From: Saturnia japonica
Lineage: Eukaryota > Arthropoda > Insecta > Lepidoptera > Saturniidae
Assembly: GCA_033032175.1 (NCBI GenBank)
Contig: CM065311.1
Span: 2,907,190-2,971,189 of the forward strand
Direction of reading: 5' to 3'
DNA: 64,000 bases
Part shown: piece after piece, positions 21,864 through 33,016 of the stretch
How positions within the stretch are numbered: the stretch's first letter is position 1
Layout of the letters: each line of letters begins with the position of its first letter
The notes under the pieces: generated by a model
Databases searched by the model: none
What the model was told of the DNA's origin: nothing
What the model saw: the letters and a program-made list of their open reading frames with translations, nothing else
Translations under genes and position numbers: made by a program

Positions 21864-24603
21864 ATGCCTAGACGTAAAAGAGGAGGAGATCTTGCCCGTT
21901 TGCAGCGAAACGGCGGAAACAAAAACAATATCGAAGAAATGAAACGGAAGAAGAGCACGAAGCACGTTTAAAAAATCAACGAACCAGAATGAGCACCCTG
22001 AGAAGCAGAAAAAGCGAAGAAAGAAAACAAAATAAAAGTATTGAAGAATCGAGAATTTTAAAAGATAATCTAACAAAGGAAGCATTCCACTACGAACCGA
22101 CGAAAAAATATTACAATCATAAATATGTTGTAATCGGAAAAAAGAATAACATTTGCCAATTTTGTCACGCGAAAAAATTCAGTAAAGAAACACCAGGTCT
22201 CTGTTGCATGAATGGAAAAATTCGATTATCACCACTGGAAGCCCCTCCGCAGGAACTTTTACATTATATGACCGGGGAAACACTAGAATCAAAACACTTT
22301 CTTCAAAATATAAGATCATACAACTCCTGCTTTCAAATGACTTCTTTTGGTGTTACTTCGACTAACACGAATAGAAATGAATTTGAATATGTTTTTTCAA
22401 TTCAAGGGCAAATTTATCACAAAATAGGATCGTTACTACCAATGTCTAATGAAGACTATAAATTTCTGCAAGTATATTTCATCGGAAATGAAGAACAAGA
22501 AATTGATCAACGATGCACAAATTTTAATGGATTGAGACGCGAAATAATCCAAGATGTACAGAGGATCTTACACAAATACAATCAACTGATGTACATATTC
22601 AAAACAACATTAGACCGCAATATTTTTGATGACTATAAAATTGTAGTTCGAGCCGATAAAAGACCACGTGGAGAACACAAACGTAGATTTAATGCACCTC
22701 AGATAGATGAAGTCACCATCGTAATTGTGGACAATGAAAATACAAGCCGTGACATAAATGTACAATGAAAAAGAAAAGGACTACAACGCATTGCTGAGAC
22801 TCGCCGTTCATATGATGCTCTTCAATATCCGTTAATATTTCTGCACCGAGAGGACGGATATAATTTCAATATAAAACAAATTCATCCTGAAACAGGCATA
22901 GAAACAAACAAAAAAGTCACTTCCAAGGAGTTCTATGCTTACCGCTTAATGATCAGAGACAATGAAATATGTAATCACATACTCAACACTCGCCGTTTAT
23001 TCTAAGAATTTCTGGTAGATATGTACGCAAAAATAGAATCAGATTTACATAAGACTGAATCAGAAGAAACTACGCACAGAAGAATACATCCACCTTCGAG
23101 AAGCGATCATAAACGACGGCAATATTGACGATATTAGAACAATGGTAATCTTACCCTCATCATACATAGGAACTCCAAGACATATGCACGAATATACTCA
23201 AGATGCCATGACCTACGTAAGAAAATATGGACGACCTGATCTCTTCATAACATTTACATGCAACTCATCATGGCCAGATATCAAAGAACAACTATAATAC
23301 GGACAAACCTCCATTGATCGACACTACATAATAGCCCGAGTTTTTCGACAAAAACAAATAAGATTTATTGAAGTCATCACAAAATACCCCACATCTTTGG
23401 AACCGTTAGATGCTGGATGTATACAATCGAGTCACAAAAACGAGGATAACCCCACTTACACAATCTCATATGGCTACACGATAAAATTTATCCCACGGAT
23501 ATCGACAAAATCATCCAAGCTAAATTTCCCAATCCACAAAAAGATCCGGAACTATACAACATAGTAGTGAAAAACATGATTCACGGACCATGTGGACCAT
23601 TAAACTTCAATGCGCCGCGCCATGCATGAGTGATGGAAAATGTACAAAAAAATATCCAAAACCATAGTTGGACAATACAAAAACTGAAGATGACGGCTAT
23701 CCCAAATATAGAAGACGATCACCGAAAAACGGTGGCTGCACAGCAAAAATACGAATACCAGGCAGAGACGAACTGGAAATAGATAATCAATGGGTAGTAC
23801 TATATAACCCACTACTTTCCAAAATGTTCCAAACACACATAAACGTTGAATACTGCAATTCAGTAAAATTTATTAAATATATATGTTAGTACGTAAACAA
23901 AGGTAGTGATATGGCAGTATTTGAAATAATCCAAAATAGAGAACAAAATAACAGAAATGATGAGATCCTCATGTACCAAATGGGATGATACATCAACAGT
24001 AACGAAGCAGCGTGGAGGATTTTTAGTTTTCCCATACATAAACGCGAACCAGCTGTGCATCGTCTGGCAGTACATTTGGAGAATGGACAGAGAGTTTACT
24101 TCACAAAAGACTCGGCTAGAAAAATTGCAAGCGAACCCCCTTAGAACACAACATTAACAGCTTTTTTCCAACTGTGCCAAACGGATCCATTCGCAAAGAC
24201 ATTACTGTATGTCGACGTCCCTATTTATTATACGTGGGACAAAACAAGGAAAATTTTTCAACGACGAAAACAAGGAATGCCAGAGGAGGGTTATCCAGAA
24301 ATCATTAAAACTAACGCCATAGGTCGACTATACACTGTACATCCAAACAATGCCGAATGTTTCTATCTCCGGATGTTGTTACACGAAATACGGGGACCAA
24401 CAAGTTTCACAGATTTCAGGGCCATTGACGGCTACCTATCCCAGACGTACAGAGAAGCATGTCAACGCTTAGGATTATTGGAAAACGATAACCACTGGGA
24501 ATTAACACTACAAGAAGCTACACTCACAGCTTCAGCTGAACAAATTCGAGAGTTATTTGCCATAATTCTAACAACATTTAACCCATCAAACCCAAAACAG
24601 CTA
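21864..24603 (+). pseudogene. Helitron Rep/helicase, N-terminal half only, decayed
   Basis: A rolling-circle transposon protein. The start is ATG 21864 (PRRKRGGDLARLQRNG), then a frameshift, then a basic region and a CxxC zinc motif (ICQFCHAKKF... GLCC, near 22150-22210). A 260-codon open stretch (21989-22768) covers the conserved Helitron N-terminal domain. The Rep endonuclease region at 23100-23640 retains the HUH core as PHLHNLIW (His codons 23453 and 23459), with a TAA directly in front of it. The downstream linker (24277-24603) ends in ILTTFNPSNPKQL. The PIF1-type helicase domain, normally several hundred residues further, is absent. More stops occur at 22766, 23005, 23297 and 23628. The 3' hairpin and CTRR end were not found. 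Confidence 0.8.
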
Positions 24604-24784
24604 TAGGATTCTTTCAAATGGAGTATGAGTTCATATATATGAGTCCTTTAATATGAACGTAAATAAAATTAATTCTACTTTAATTGTTGTATACACATTT
24701 TTGTACAAATACTTATGATTCTATGAATAGTATTATAGGAGACCTACATTAAAATATTTAGATAAGTAATTCACAAAGGTAAGT

Positions 24785-25259
24785 TTATTTTGTTAAAATA
24801 CATATTTTACTTACAGGTCGCTTGTATTCACCATTCTTACATTTAATTGATACAACACGACAAATGTTATCAGGCCCTATATGTTTTTGTATTATTTTAC
24901 GTAATACCCACTTACTGGGTGGAATATTATCTTTTATAACTACTATGTCATCAATTTCTGGTTCAGTACGTTTTACATTCCATTTGTATCTATGATTAAG
25001 GTTTACGAGATATTCTTTGTACCATCTGTTCCAGAAATCGTTGACCATTTTCTGTGTTAATCTCCATCTTTCTAGACTTGTTATATTACAGTGTGTATAA
25101 TCTTGATCAGCTAAATTCAATAAGGGTTCACCGATCAGGAAGTGACCTGGTGTCAGTGGAAGGGGATCGTTTGGGTCATCACTTAGTACAGTGATAGGTC
25201 GCGAGTTTAAACAAGCTTCTACTTGAGTTAATACGGTAGCTAGTTCCTCATACGTGAGT
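24785..25259 (-). pseudogene. Integrase C-terminal part of BEL/Pao no. 2
   Basis: The sequence starts next to the copia insertion and runs to a stop at 24785. It carries CLNSRPI and LPLTPGHFLIG (25130-25215), then RWRLTQKMVNDFWNRW, and ends with the DUF5641-type block DIVVIKDN...PSKW...GRV-like. The upstream part of the same frame is at 29761 onward, across the copia element. The second copy of the integrase at 46151 lacks this tail because the duplicated block starts inside copia. Confidence 0.8.
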
Positions 25260-25264
25260 GTAGT

Positions 25265-25447
25265 TGTAGTAAAGAAATAAACATAAGCCGGTTAGCGCCA
25301 CCTATCGTACAAATGTTACATTCACACTGGCATAGATACTCCTTGTTCTTGTTTTGCTCGCGTTGCGTATAATAAAGTGTTACTGTTGGATTTTAATATA
25401 CTTAACTATAAAACTAAAGCTTCTAGCTCTGCTGTTTTATTTCTACA
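25265..25447 (+). repeat. Copia 5' LTR
   Basis: 183 bp, TGTAGTAAAG... to ...TTTCTACA. No difference from 29573-29755 was seen on reading. A TATAATAAAG lies near 25366 and could serve as TATA box or polyadenylation signal. Confidence 0.93.
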
Positions 25448-25458
25448 GGTTATGGGCC
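25448..25458 (+). other. Copia primer-binding site
   Basis: GGTTATGGGCC directly follows the LTR. Drosophila copia has the same motif, complementary to an internal part of initiator tRNA-Met. Confidence 0.75.
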
Positions 25459-25616
25459 TATCTCATAATAATTAGAAACAGTATTTAGTAAAAAGTTACA
25501 AGTTTAGTTCCGAAAAGTAAAGTACCGCGTGTAATAAAAAGTGAGGTTAAGTAGCCGACTCCGGTTATTAATTTTTGCAGCGTATTTTATATAAAAACCT
25601 ATCAGTTTCCGAAGCA

Positions 25617-28600
25617 ATGTCGATAAACACCGTGCATATTGATAAACTGACCGGAAGGGACAATTACAATACGTGGAAATTCGCTGTAAAAGCCTACTTA
25701 GAGCACGAAGATTTGTGGTCGTGTGTGAATCCTGACAAACAGGAAACCATTGACGCTACCAAGGATGTAAAGGCCAAAAGCAAGATTATTCTCCTGGTTG
25801 ACCCAAATAATTACCACCACATAGAACAAGCTGTGAGTGCCCGGGATGTGTGGGTCAAACTTAAGTCTGCGTTCGAAGACTCCGGATTGAGCAGGAAAGT
25901 AGCTTTATTACGTGATCTTATTAATACAAACCTAGATAGTTGTACCGATATTGAGGATTATGTAAATAAACTAGTAACTACCGCTCATAAGCTGAGAAAT
26001 ATAAGCTTCAAAATTGACGATGAATGGTTGGGTACTTTAATGTTAGCAGGTTTGCCAGATCAGTACAAACCAATGATAATGGGAATAGAAAGCTCTGGTG
26101 TTGTAATAAGTGCAGATTTTATCAAAACTAAGTTGCTACAAGAAGTGAAAAAGGAATCTGATACTACTGCATTGTACACAAAGCATAGATACCCAATAAA
26201 GAAAAATTATAGTTCCCAGAATAATCAAAATAAACCCCGTGGTCCCCGTTGCTACAATTGTAATAGATATGGGCATCTGAGTAAGAACTGTTTTGCCAAC
26301 AAAAAGGAAAGTTCTAGTACTAATAAAAATTATGCTGCAGTTTTTTCAGCTTGCACAGCAATGGACGATTATAATTGGTACGTGGATTCTGGTGCATCCA
26401 TGCACATGACAAGAAGATCTGATTGGTTATATGAAACAAAGACACCTCCGATACAAAGTATAAAGGTGGCCAATAATTCTTCAGTTACCGTACAGAAGAT
26501 GGGAAATTTGGATCTCAATCTCTGCTGTAGTGATGGTAAAGTAAACCAAATCCAGGTAAGAGACATTTTGTTTATACCAGAACTGAGTACTAACTTATTG
26601 TCAGTTAGCCAGTTAGTTAAAAATGGATGTCAAGTTAATTTCCATAGTTGTGGCTGCAATATTTACAACAAAGAAAAAAGATTAGTAGCAACGGCGAGAC
26701 TAACCAACAACATGTATAAATTGAATACTGTAGGAGGAGGCGCATTTCTTACTGCCACTGATAGCATTGAGAGTTTAGATGTATGGCACCGTAGAATGGG
26801 ACACCTCAATTATGTTGATGTAAAAAAGTTAGAAACTTGTACTGAAGGGATGAAAATTACAAAAAATGATAGTAAATCATGTATTCCATGTATACAAGGG
26901 AAACAAACTAGATTACCATTTAAAAATGAAGGATCAAGAGCAACATCACTTCTTGAGGTTATTCACTCAGACCTCTGTGGCCCCATGGAATCTCCATCAA
27001 TGGGAGGGGCAAAATATTTTATAACATTTATTGATGATCTTTCTAGAAAAGTGTTTGTATACTTTTTAAAGGACAAATCAAATATAACTTCAGTTTTCCA
27101 TAACTTCAAATGTGAAGTGGAAAATGAGTTGAATCAAAAGATAAAAATTATCCGGACAGATAATGGCACTGAATATTGTAATAAAGTTTTTTCGAAATAT
27201 CTTTCAGACTCCGGCATCAAGCATCAAACTACGACGCCTTACACACCTGAACAGAACGGTTTGAGTGAGAGAAAGAACCGATCTCTAGTAGAACGCGCCA
27301 AGTGCATGCTCAGTGATGCAAAATTACCAAAAACCTGTTGGGCCGAGGCTGTGTCAACAGCGGCCTACATTATAAATAGATCCCCATCTCGAGTTCTTAA
27401 TGACATAACACCAGAAGAAAAGTGGTCAAGAACAAAACCTAATATTTGTCACATGAAAATATTTGGATGTAAAGCCATGGTTCATGTACCGAAACAACAG
27501 AGGCAAAAATGGGACTCAAAATCTACTGAAATGAGGTTTGTTGGCTATTGTGAAAATACAAAAGGATACAGATTATTAGACATAAAAAAAAGAATAATTT
27601 TGAAGAGTAGAGATGTTATATTTATAGAAGAAAGTCAAGAAAACTTAAAATCAACACTTACTATGACAAAACCAAACATAGAACCAGTTTCATTAACGTT
27701 GGGTGTAAGTACACAGAGTACAGAATTAGAAGTACCAACTCCGGATGAATCTAGTTTGGAAAACAAAACATATGATCAGACACTTAACCAAGACTCTGAA
27801 AATCCTACTTCAGAAAGTAGTTTATCTTTATCTTTTTCAGATGCAAATGACTCTATTTATATACCTAGCAGTGGAGAGATAGCCGATAACAGTTCATTTG
27901 AACATGATTTTTCCAATGTTACACTAAGACCACAGAACCAGAAGCGTGTACAAAAACACAAAATGACAAAGAAATCTGATGACAAGTTATGTTATGCAAA
28001 TCTGGCTATATGCAATGATCCGATGAGTTTAGAAGAAGCTTTATCTTGCACAAATTCACAGCAATGGTTACAAGCCATGGAAGTAGAATATAAGTCATTA
28101 ATTGAAAATAAAACTTGGATATTAGCTAAACTGCCACCTGGTAAGAAAGCAATACCGTGTAAATGGGTGTACAAGACTAAGAAAGATGAGAATGGAACCA
28201 TAGTCAAGTACAAAGCACGATTAGTTGTGAAAGGATGTGCTCAGAAAAAAGGTATTGACTATGATGAAGTTTACTCACCTGTTATAAGATACACCTCGCT
28301 CCGTTACCTACTGGCACTAGCTACGAAATATGACATGGACATAGATCAAATGGACGCTGTTTCAGCATTCTTACAAGGCGACGTTGAAGAAGAGTTATAT
28401 ATGGTACAGGCACCTATGTATGAAAATGGCAATGACACAGATGTCTGTCTATTAAAAAAATCGTTATATGGACTGAAACAAGCCAGCCGTAATTGGAATA
28501 AAAAACTAGATGTTACACTCAGAGAAATAGGTCTGAATCGTTCAAGTATGGACCCATGTATTTATTATAAAATATCCAGTGAGAAAGATATTTTATTTTT

Positions 28601-29588
28601 AGCAATTTATGTTGACGATTTGATTTTATTCACAAATTCAAAATATACAAAAAACCATGTAAAACAAAAGTTATGTGAGAAGTTCTGCATGAAAGACATG
28701 GGAGAATTAAAATACTGTATTGGACTTCATGTAACGAGAGACAGGAAAAATGGTATTATGTATATTAACCAAAAGAAATACATACAGGAAGTACTACAGA
28801 AATATGGTATGTCAGACTGTAAACCTGTCAAGACACCAATAGATCCACTTACAAAGTTACATTCAACTGGTGAAGAAAATGCAATATTGAGAAATATTCC
28901 TTACCAAGAAGTAATTGGATGTATGTTATATTTATCTCAAGGGACGAGACCAGATATTAGCTATGTAGTTAATTACCTAAGCAAATATAACAATAAACCA
29001 GAAATGAAACATTGGGTAACTTTAAAACGATTAATGAGATATCTACGAGGCACCGAAAACTACAGTTTGTCTTACAAACAATGTGCAGAAGAAGAAATCG
29101 TTCATGCCTATTGTGACGCCGATTGGGCTAACTCTGAAGATGACAGAAGGTCCTGCACAGGATACACTTTTATATTTCAGGGAGGATCTATATCTTGGAG
29201 CTCAAAGCGACAACCTACTGTTGCACTGTCAACAACAGAGGCGGAATACATGTCTTTATCAGCCTGCACCCAAGAAGCACTATGGCTAAAACAACTGCAA
29301 GAACAGTTTTGGCCACATCTCAAGCATCATACTATACGTATTTATTGCGACAATCAAAGTTGTATTAATCTTTCAGGAAACGATGTTTATAATTTCAGAA
29401 CCAAGCATATAGATGTCCGGCACCATTTTATCCGGCAGAACATATGTAAAAAGGAGATTGAGGTACAATATGTCAACACTGGAGAGATGGTTGCTGACGT
29501 CCTCACCAAAGCGACTCCACAGATCAAGCTAGACTACTTCTCTAGAAAAATGGGCTTATGTTTAAGGGAGGATGTAGTAAAGAAATAA
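25617..29588 (+). CDS. Copia Gag-Pol polyprotein
   Basis: 1323 aa from ATG 25617; the frame is open from a TTG at 25575, but the first ATG is the likely start. In order: gag capsid (GRDNYNTWKFAVKAYLEHED), zinc knuckle CYNCNRYGHLSKNC (about residue 212), protease WYVDSGAS (Asp about 257), GAG-pre-integrase and zinc HHCC (WHRRMGHL... CIPCIQGK), and integrase Asp in HSDLCGP (about 451), Asp in RTDNGTEY (515) and Glu in LSERKN (about 551). RT follows with WVYKTKKDENG, MDAVSAFLQGD, LYGLKQASRNW and catalytic YVDD (998-1001). RNase H shows YCDADWA (Asp 1167), STTEAEY and the H-x-D motif KHIDVRHHF. All key residues are present. The stop lies 16 bases inside the 3' LTR. No frameshift between gag and pol is needed. 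Confidence 0.97.
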   Translation: MSINTVHIDKLTGRDNYNTWKFAVKAYLEHEDLWSCVNPDKQETIDATKDVKAKSKIILLVDPNNYHHIEQAVSARDVWVKLKSAFEDSGLSRKVALLRDLINTNLDSCTDIEDYVNKLVTTAHKLRNISFKIDDEWLGTLMLAGLPDQYKPMIMGIESSGVVISADFIKTKLLQEVKKESDTTALYTKHRYPIKKNYSSQNNQNKPRGPRCYNCNRYGHLSKNCFANKKESSSTNKNYAAVFSACTAMDDYNWYVDSGASMHMTRRSDWLYETKTPPIQSIKVANNSSVTVQKMGNLDLNLCCSDGKVNQIQVRDILFIPELSTNLLSVSQLVKNGCQVNFHSCGCNIYNKEKRLVATARLTNNMYKLNTVGGGAFLTATDSIESLDVWHRRMGHLNYVDVKKLETCTEGMKITKNDSKSCIPCIQGKQTRLPFKNEGSRATSLLEVIHSDLCGPMESPSMGGAKYFITFIDDLSRKVFVYFLKDKSNITSVFHNFKCEVENELNQKIKIIRTDNGTEYCNKVFSKYLSDSGIKHQTTTPYTPEQNGLSERKNRSLVERAKCMLSDAKLPKTCWAEAVSTAAYIINRSPSRVLNDITPEEKWSRTKPNICHMKIFGCKAMVHVPKQQRQKWDSKSTEMRFVGYCENTKGYRLLDIKKRIILKSRDVIFIEESQENLKSTLTMTKPNIEPVSLTLGVSTQSTELEVPTPDESSLENKTYDQTLNQDSENPTSESSLSLSFSDANDSIYIPSSGEIADNSSFEHDFSNVTLRPQNQKRVQKHKMTKKSDDKLCYANLAICNDPMSLEEALSCTNSQQWLQAMEVEYKSLIENKTWILAKLPPGKKAIPCKWVYKTKKDENGTIVKYKARLVVKGCAQKKGIDYDEVYSPVIRYTSLRYLLALATKYDMDIDQMDAVSAFLQGDVEEELYMVQAPMYENGNDTDVCLLKKSLYGLKQASRNWNKKLDVTLREIGLNRSSMDPCIYYKISSEKDILFLAIYVDDLILFTNSKYTKNHVKQKLCEKFCMKDMGELKYCIGLHVTRDRKNGIMYINQKKYIQEVLQKYGMSDCKPVKTPIDPLTKLHSTGEENAILRNIPYQEVIGCMLYLSQGTRPDISYVVNYLSKYNNKPEMKHWVTLKRLMRYLRGTENYSLSYKQCAEEEIVHAYCDADWANSEDDRRSCTGYTFIFQGGSISWSSKRQPTVALSTTEAEYMSLSACTQEALWLKQLQEQFWPHLKHHTIRIYCDNQSCINLSGNDVYNFRTKHIDVRHHFIRQNICKKEIEVQYVNTGEMVADVLTKATPQIKLDYFSRKMGLCLREDVVKK
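29564..29572 (+). other. Copia polypurine tract
   Basis: AAGGGAGGA ends one base before the 3' LTR. It lies within the end of the polyprotein frame. Confidence 0.8.
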
Positions 29589-29755
29589 ACATAAGCCGGT
29601 TAGCGCCACCTATCGTACAAATGTTACATTCACACTGGCATAGATACTCCTTGTTCTTGTTTTGCTCGCGTTGCGTATAATAAAGTGTTACTGTTGGATT
29701 TTAATATACTTAACTATAAAACTAAAGCTTCTAGCTCTGCTGTTTTATTTCTACA
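29573..29755 (+). repeat. Copia 3' LTR
   Basis: 183 bp, matches the 5' LTR throughout. It is followed by the GTAGT target duplication. A further copy is at 45968-46150. Confidence 0.95.
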
Positions 29756-29760
29756 GTAGT

Positions 29761-31794
29761 ACCCCCAATTACCCGTTTAAGATGTGTCTTTGTGCTCCGA
29801 ACACCAGCTTCCCATAAGCCTCCAAAGCTGGGCGCCTGCGGCGGTATAAAATGCCATGTAGTACGCTCCAGTGTTAACAGTTCTGCTATTTCAATTGGAA
29901 TCGAAGATTTTGCACTATCGAACATATTCCTCAGCTGCTTATCTGCTCCCACAAAATTAGTACCATTATCACTGTAAATATCATGGCAATGGCCTCTCCT
30001 TGAGGTAAATCTCCTGAACGCTGCGATGAAACCCTTCGCAGTCATATCTGTTACAGCCTCGAGGTGTATAGCACGGGTTGCCATGCAGATAAATAAACAA
30101 ATATATGCTTTGTAAGATTTAGAACCTCGACCTGGTGAAAAACGAATATTTATAGGACCGGCGTAGTCTACACCGGCTGATTTAAAAGGTCTATCGGGTT
30201 TCAATCGTACTTGTGGTAACTGGCCCATTAATTGCGTAGTCTTTCTTTTTGAATATCTAATACAATTTACACACTCTCGGTAAATCTTTTTAGTTTGATC
30301 CTTCACTCGTAGTATCCAGTACTTTGATCTCAGATAGTTAAGCATTATTTGTGGCTCACCATGTAATGTTACCTTATGAGCGTCTATAATTGTCATTGTG
30401 CTGAGATGATTCTTAGCTGGTAATATTATAGGATGCCGTGTTTCAGTCAGTTATAGAATGATGAATACGTCCGCCTACTCTTAAAATTCCATTCTCATCC
30501 AGAATTGGACAAAGATTGCGAAGCTTACTCTTTTTAGGTACACATGCTCGAGATTTTAAGTGATTTATTTTTTCTAAGAATTCAATTTTTTGTACTTGTT
30601 TAATACAATACTCTACAAGTTTCGCCAATCTTTCAGTGTTATAAATTTAGTAAAATCTTGACGAGATTTTAAATGAAGCCATCTTCTGCAATAGGAAATA
30701 ACTCTTAACATTTTTGGTAAATTAGAAAACTTAGTCCAAATATATTCCTTAACAGTATTTAATAAAGCAGTTAAAACTCTCACTTTCTCCTCTTCTTGTG
30801 TATCTTCGATGTTAGCAGTACTTATTTTCATTCGTCTCTTAGACAACCATGTTGGACCGTTCCACCACAACAAATTATATAACAAATCCGGTGCTTGCAC
30901 ACCTCTCGACGCACAATCAGCCGCGTTCATGGTACTATCAACATGCCCCCATTGCTCATAGTCTAAAATATTTAATATATCTGATACTCGTATGCTTACG
31001 AAAGTACTCCATCTGCTAGGACCACCTTTCAGCCAAGCTAGAACTATTGTTGAGTCTGTCCAAGCGCGTAAATTTATCTTAGGTATATTCATCACTTGGG
31101 ATGTTTCTAAAACCAGTTTAGCCGCCAACACAGCACTACAAAGTTCCAGCCTCGGTATTGAAATTTGTTTCTCTATAGGAGCGACCTTTGTTTTGGCTGA
31201 TATTATGTTTACGTACACTCGATCTTCTATCATGGCACGAATATAAACTGCTGCTCCATATGCTACCTGTGAAGCGTCTGCGAATACATGTAGCTCCATT
31301 TTTGACAAGTGACAGTTGTGCAGCCACCTTGGTATGCTAACTTGTTTGATCTGAATCAGGTTTTCTCGGTATCGTAACCACTCGGTTAGCGAATCTCCAT
31401 TTACATTGTCATCCCATTCTAGCCTAGTTCTCCATAGTTTCTGTATAATTATCTTTGCGATAACAACAACAGGAGCTATCCATCCCAACGGATCATATAG
31501 TTTAGCTATTTCAGAAAGAATGTTTCTTTTGGTAATTGGCTGGTTTGACTCAGGTAAGTTTATAGTATATCCAAATGTATCTGTTTCTCGATTCCAACTC
31601 ACTCCTAATACCTTCACTAGACTATTGACCTTAAGAAGTAGTTCATGATCTTCTCGTTTATTTTTTCCGATATAGTTTAACAAAGTTTGACTGTTGCTGC
31701 TCCATTTCTGGAGTTCAAATCCCCCTGAGTTCATCAAACTATTCATCTCATTGTAAATATTCACCGCATCATCCTCAGTTTCACACCCAGACAA
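29761..31794 (-). pseudogene. RT 3' part, RNase H and integrase of BEL/Pao no. 2, copy 1
   Basis: The frame opens at LSGCETEDDAVNIYNEM, just after the RT catalytic box, and has the block LYDPLGWIAPVVVIAKI near 31470. RNase H follows (MELHVFADASQVAYGAAVY, WTDSTIVLAWL, NAADCASRG). A frameshift at about 30625 and another at about 30455 break the path to integrase. The zinc finger then has CVNCIRYSKRK, and the core has GVDYAGP, YSDNGTNFVG and FGGLWEAGVRSTK, so the DDE residues are visible. The gene is cut by the copia insertion at 29760. The 5' half of RT is not upstream in normal order; instead the array of rearranged units begins at 31811. Confidence 0.88.
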
Positions 31795-31810
31795 CAGATC
31801 ATCGATAGAA

Positions 31811-32040
31811 TCATCTATTAGGTATTATACCATTACATAGGACAACTTCATCAAAACCACCATTTAGAAATACAGAAAACAATGCTATAGCTAGTTATAA
31901 TAATAGGGAGGGACCCGTTACAAGAAATAGTTTCCCGAGAGGATGTGAAAAAGCAGAGCTGGTGAACGCTCTAGTCTTTCATCCAACTACAGCTGAATTT
32001 GCTGACCCTATATCGTATTTCGAAAAGATAATGCTATTAC
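31811..32040 (+). other. JmjN-like peptide segment captured in every array unit
   Basis: An open stretch reads from GIIPLHRTTSSK through TRNSFPRGCEKAELV to ALVFHPTTAEFADPISYFEKI, then stops after a few more codons before the gag ATG. FxPTxxEFxDPxxYxxKI is the opening pattern of JmjN domains of KDM5/JARID2-type histone demethylases. BEL/Pao elements have no such domain, and the gag copy at 58.4 kb has other sequence upstream of the shared leader. It is probably part of a host exon fused to the leader; only about the first half of a JmjN is present, so no demethylase activity is implied. Identification is by pattern. Confidence 0.5.
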
Positions 32041-33016
32041 AATACTTATCTACCTTACCTGGTTATTAAGTTTGTACATCCAGTTACTGAGTGTATATTA
32101 AGATGGAAGATCAGCTGGTTTATCAAAATGAGCTGTTAGCAAACTTAAGGAATGCGGAAAAAAACTTTAAAAAGGCGCCGAAAGATAGATTAAAAAGGTC
32201 ATACATAGAAACAAGGTTAGAAATACTAGAAGAACTATGGACGGAATTTAAAGACGGTCATAATGCTATCATATTAAAAATTACCAAAAATGAAGAGAAA
32301 GAAGATTCTTATTTCGAAGAAAATACGTACGATGATGTGAAGAAATATATGATTCTACGACAATAAGAGATAAAGAAGGAAGATTTATTGTAAAGCTACC
32401 ATTTGAAAGCGAAGATCCAGAGTGTCAATATGGTGATTTAAAGCAGGTAGCTGCTAAAAGATTCGAGTTTCTTGAGAAGAAGTTAGCAAGGAACCATAGG
32501 CTTCGGGAAGAATATCATAAGGTAATGAATGAATACATCAATTTACATCACATGGTACAGGTTCATCCTGCAGATGAGAATAACCTAAAAGCCGTATACC
32601 TTCCTCACCATGCCGTTTGGAGAGAAGACAAAGATACTACGAGCTTCGTGTAGTCTTCGATGCCTCCTGTAAGGGTAAAAATAACGTTTCCTTGAATGAT
32701 AATCTTCTCGTTAGTCCCAAACTACAACAGGACTTACGTTACATATTAATGAGATGGAGAACCCATAAAATATGTATCACTGCGGACATTATTAAGATGT
32801 ATCGAATGGTACGTGTAACAGAAGAAGATACTGAGTATCAGAGGATTTTGTAGAGATTTACATCGGATGAGTCTATTAAGACACTTTAAACATTTAAGAT
32901 TGACATTTGGGACAGCGTGTGCACCATATCTAGCTGTAAAATCATTGCATAGACTAGCTGATGATGAGAAATCAAAATATCCTATTGCTACTAAAATAAC
33001 TAAGAATGATTTCTAT

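Larger units (their letters stand above)
25265..29755 (+). mobile_element. Ty1/copia LTR retrotransposon, intact and young
   Basis: 4491 bp with identical-looking 183-bp LTRs, a copia-type primer site, one long open frame and a polypurine tract. The 5-bp target duplication GTAGT is at 25260-25264 and 29756-29760. It is inserted in antiparallel orientation in the integrase gene of BEL/Pao no. 2. LTR identity and the unbroken frame indicate recent insertion and possible activity. Confidence 0.95.

Noticed and set aside
25575..25616. Upstream extension of the copia polyprotein
   Set aside because: The frame's first codon there is TTG; the first ATG at 25617 is preferred.
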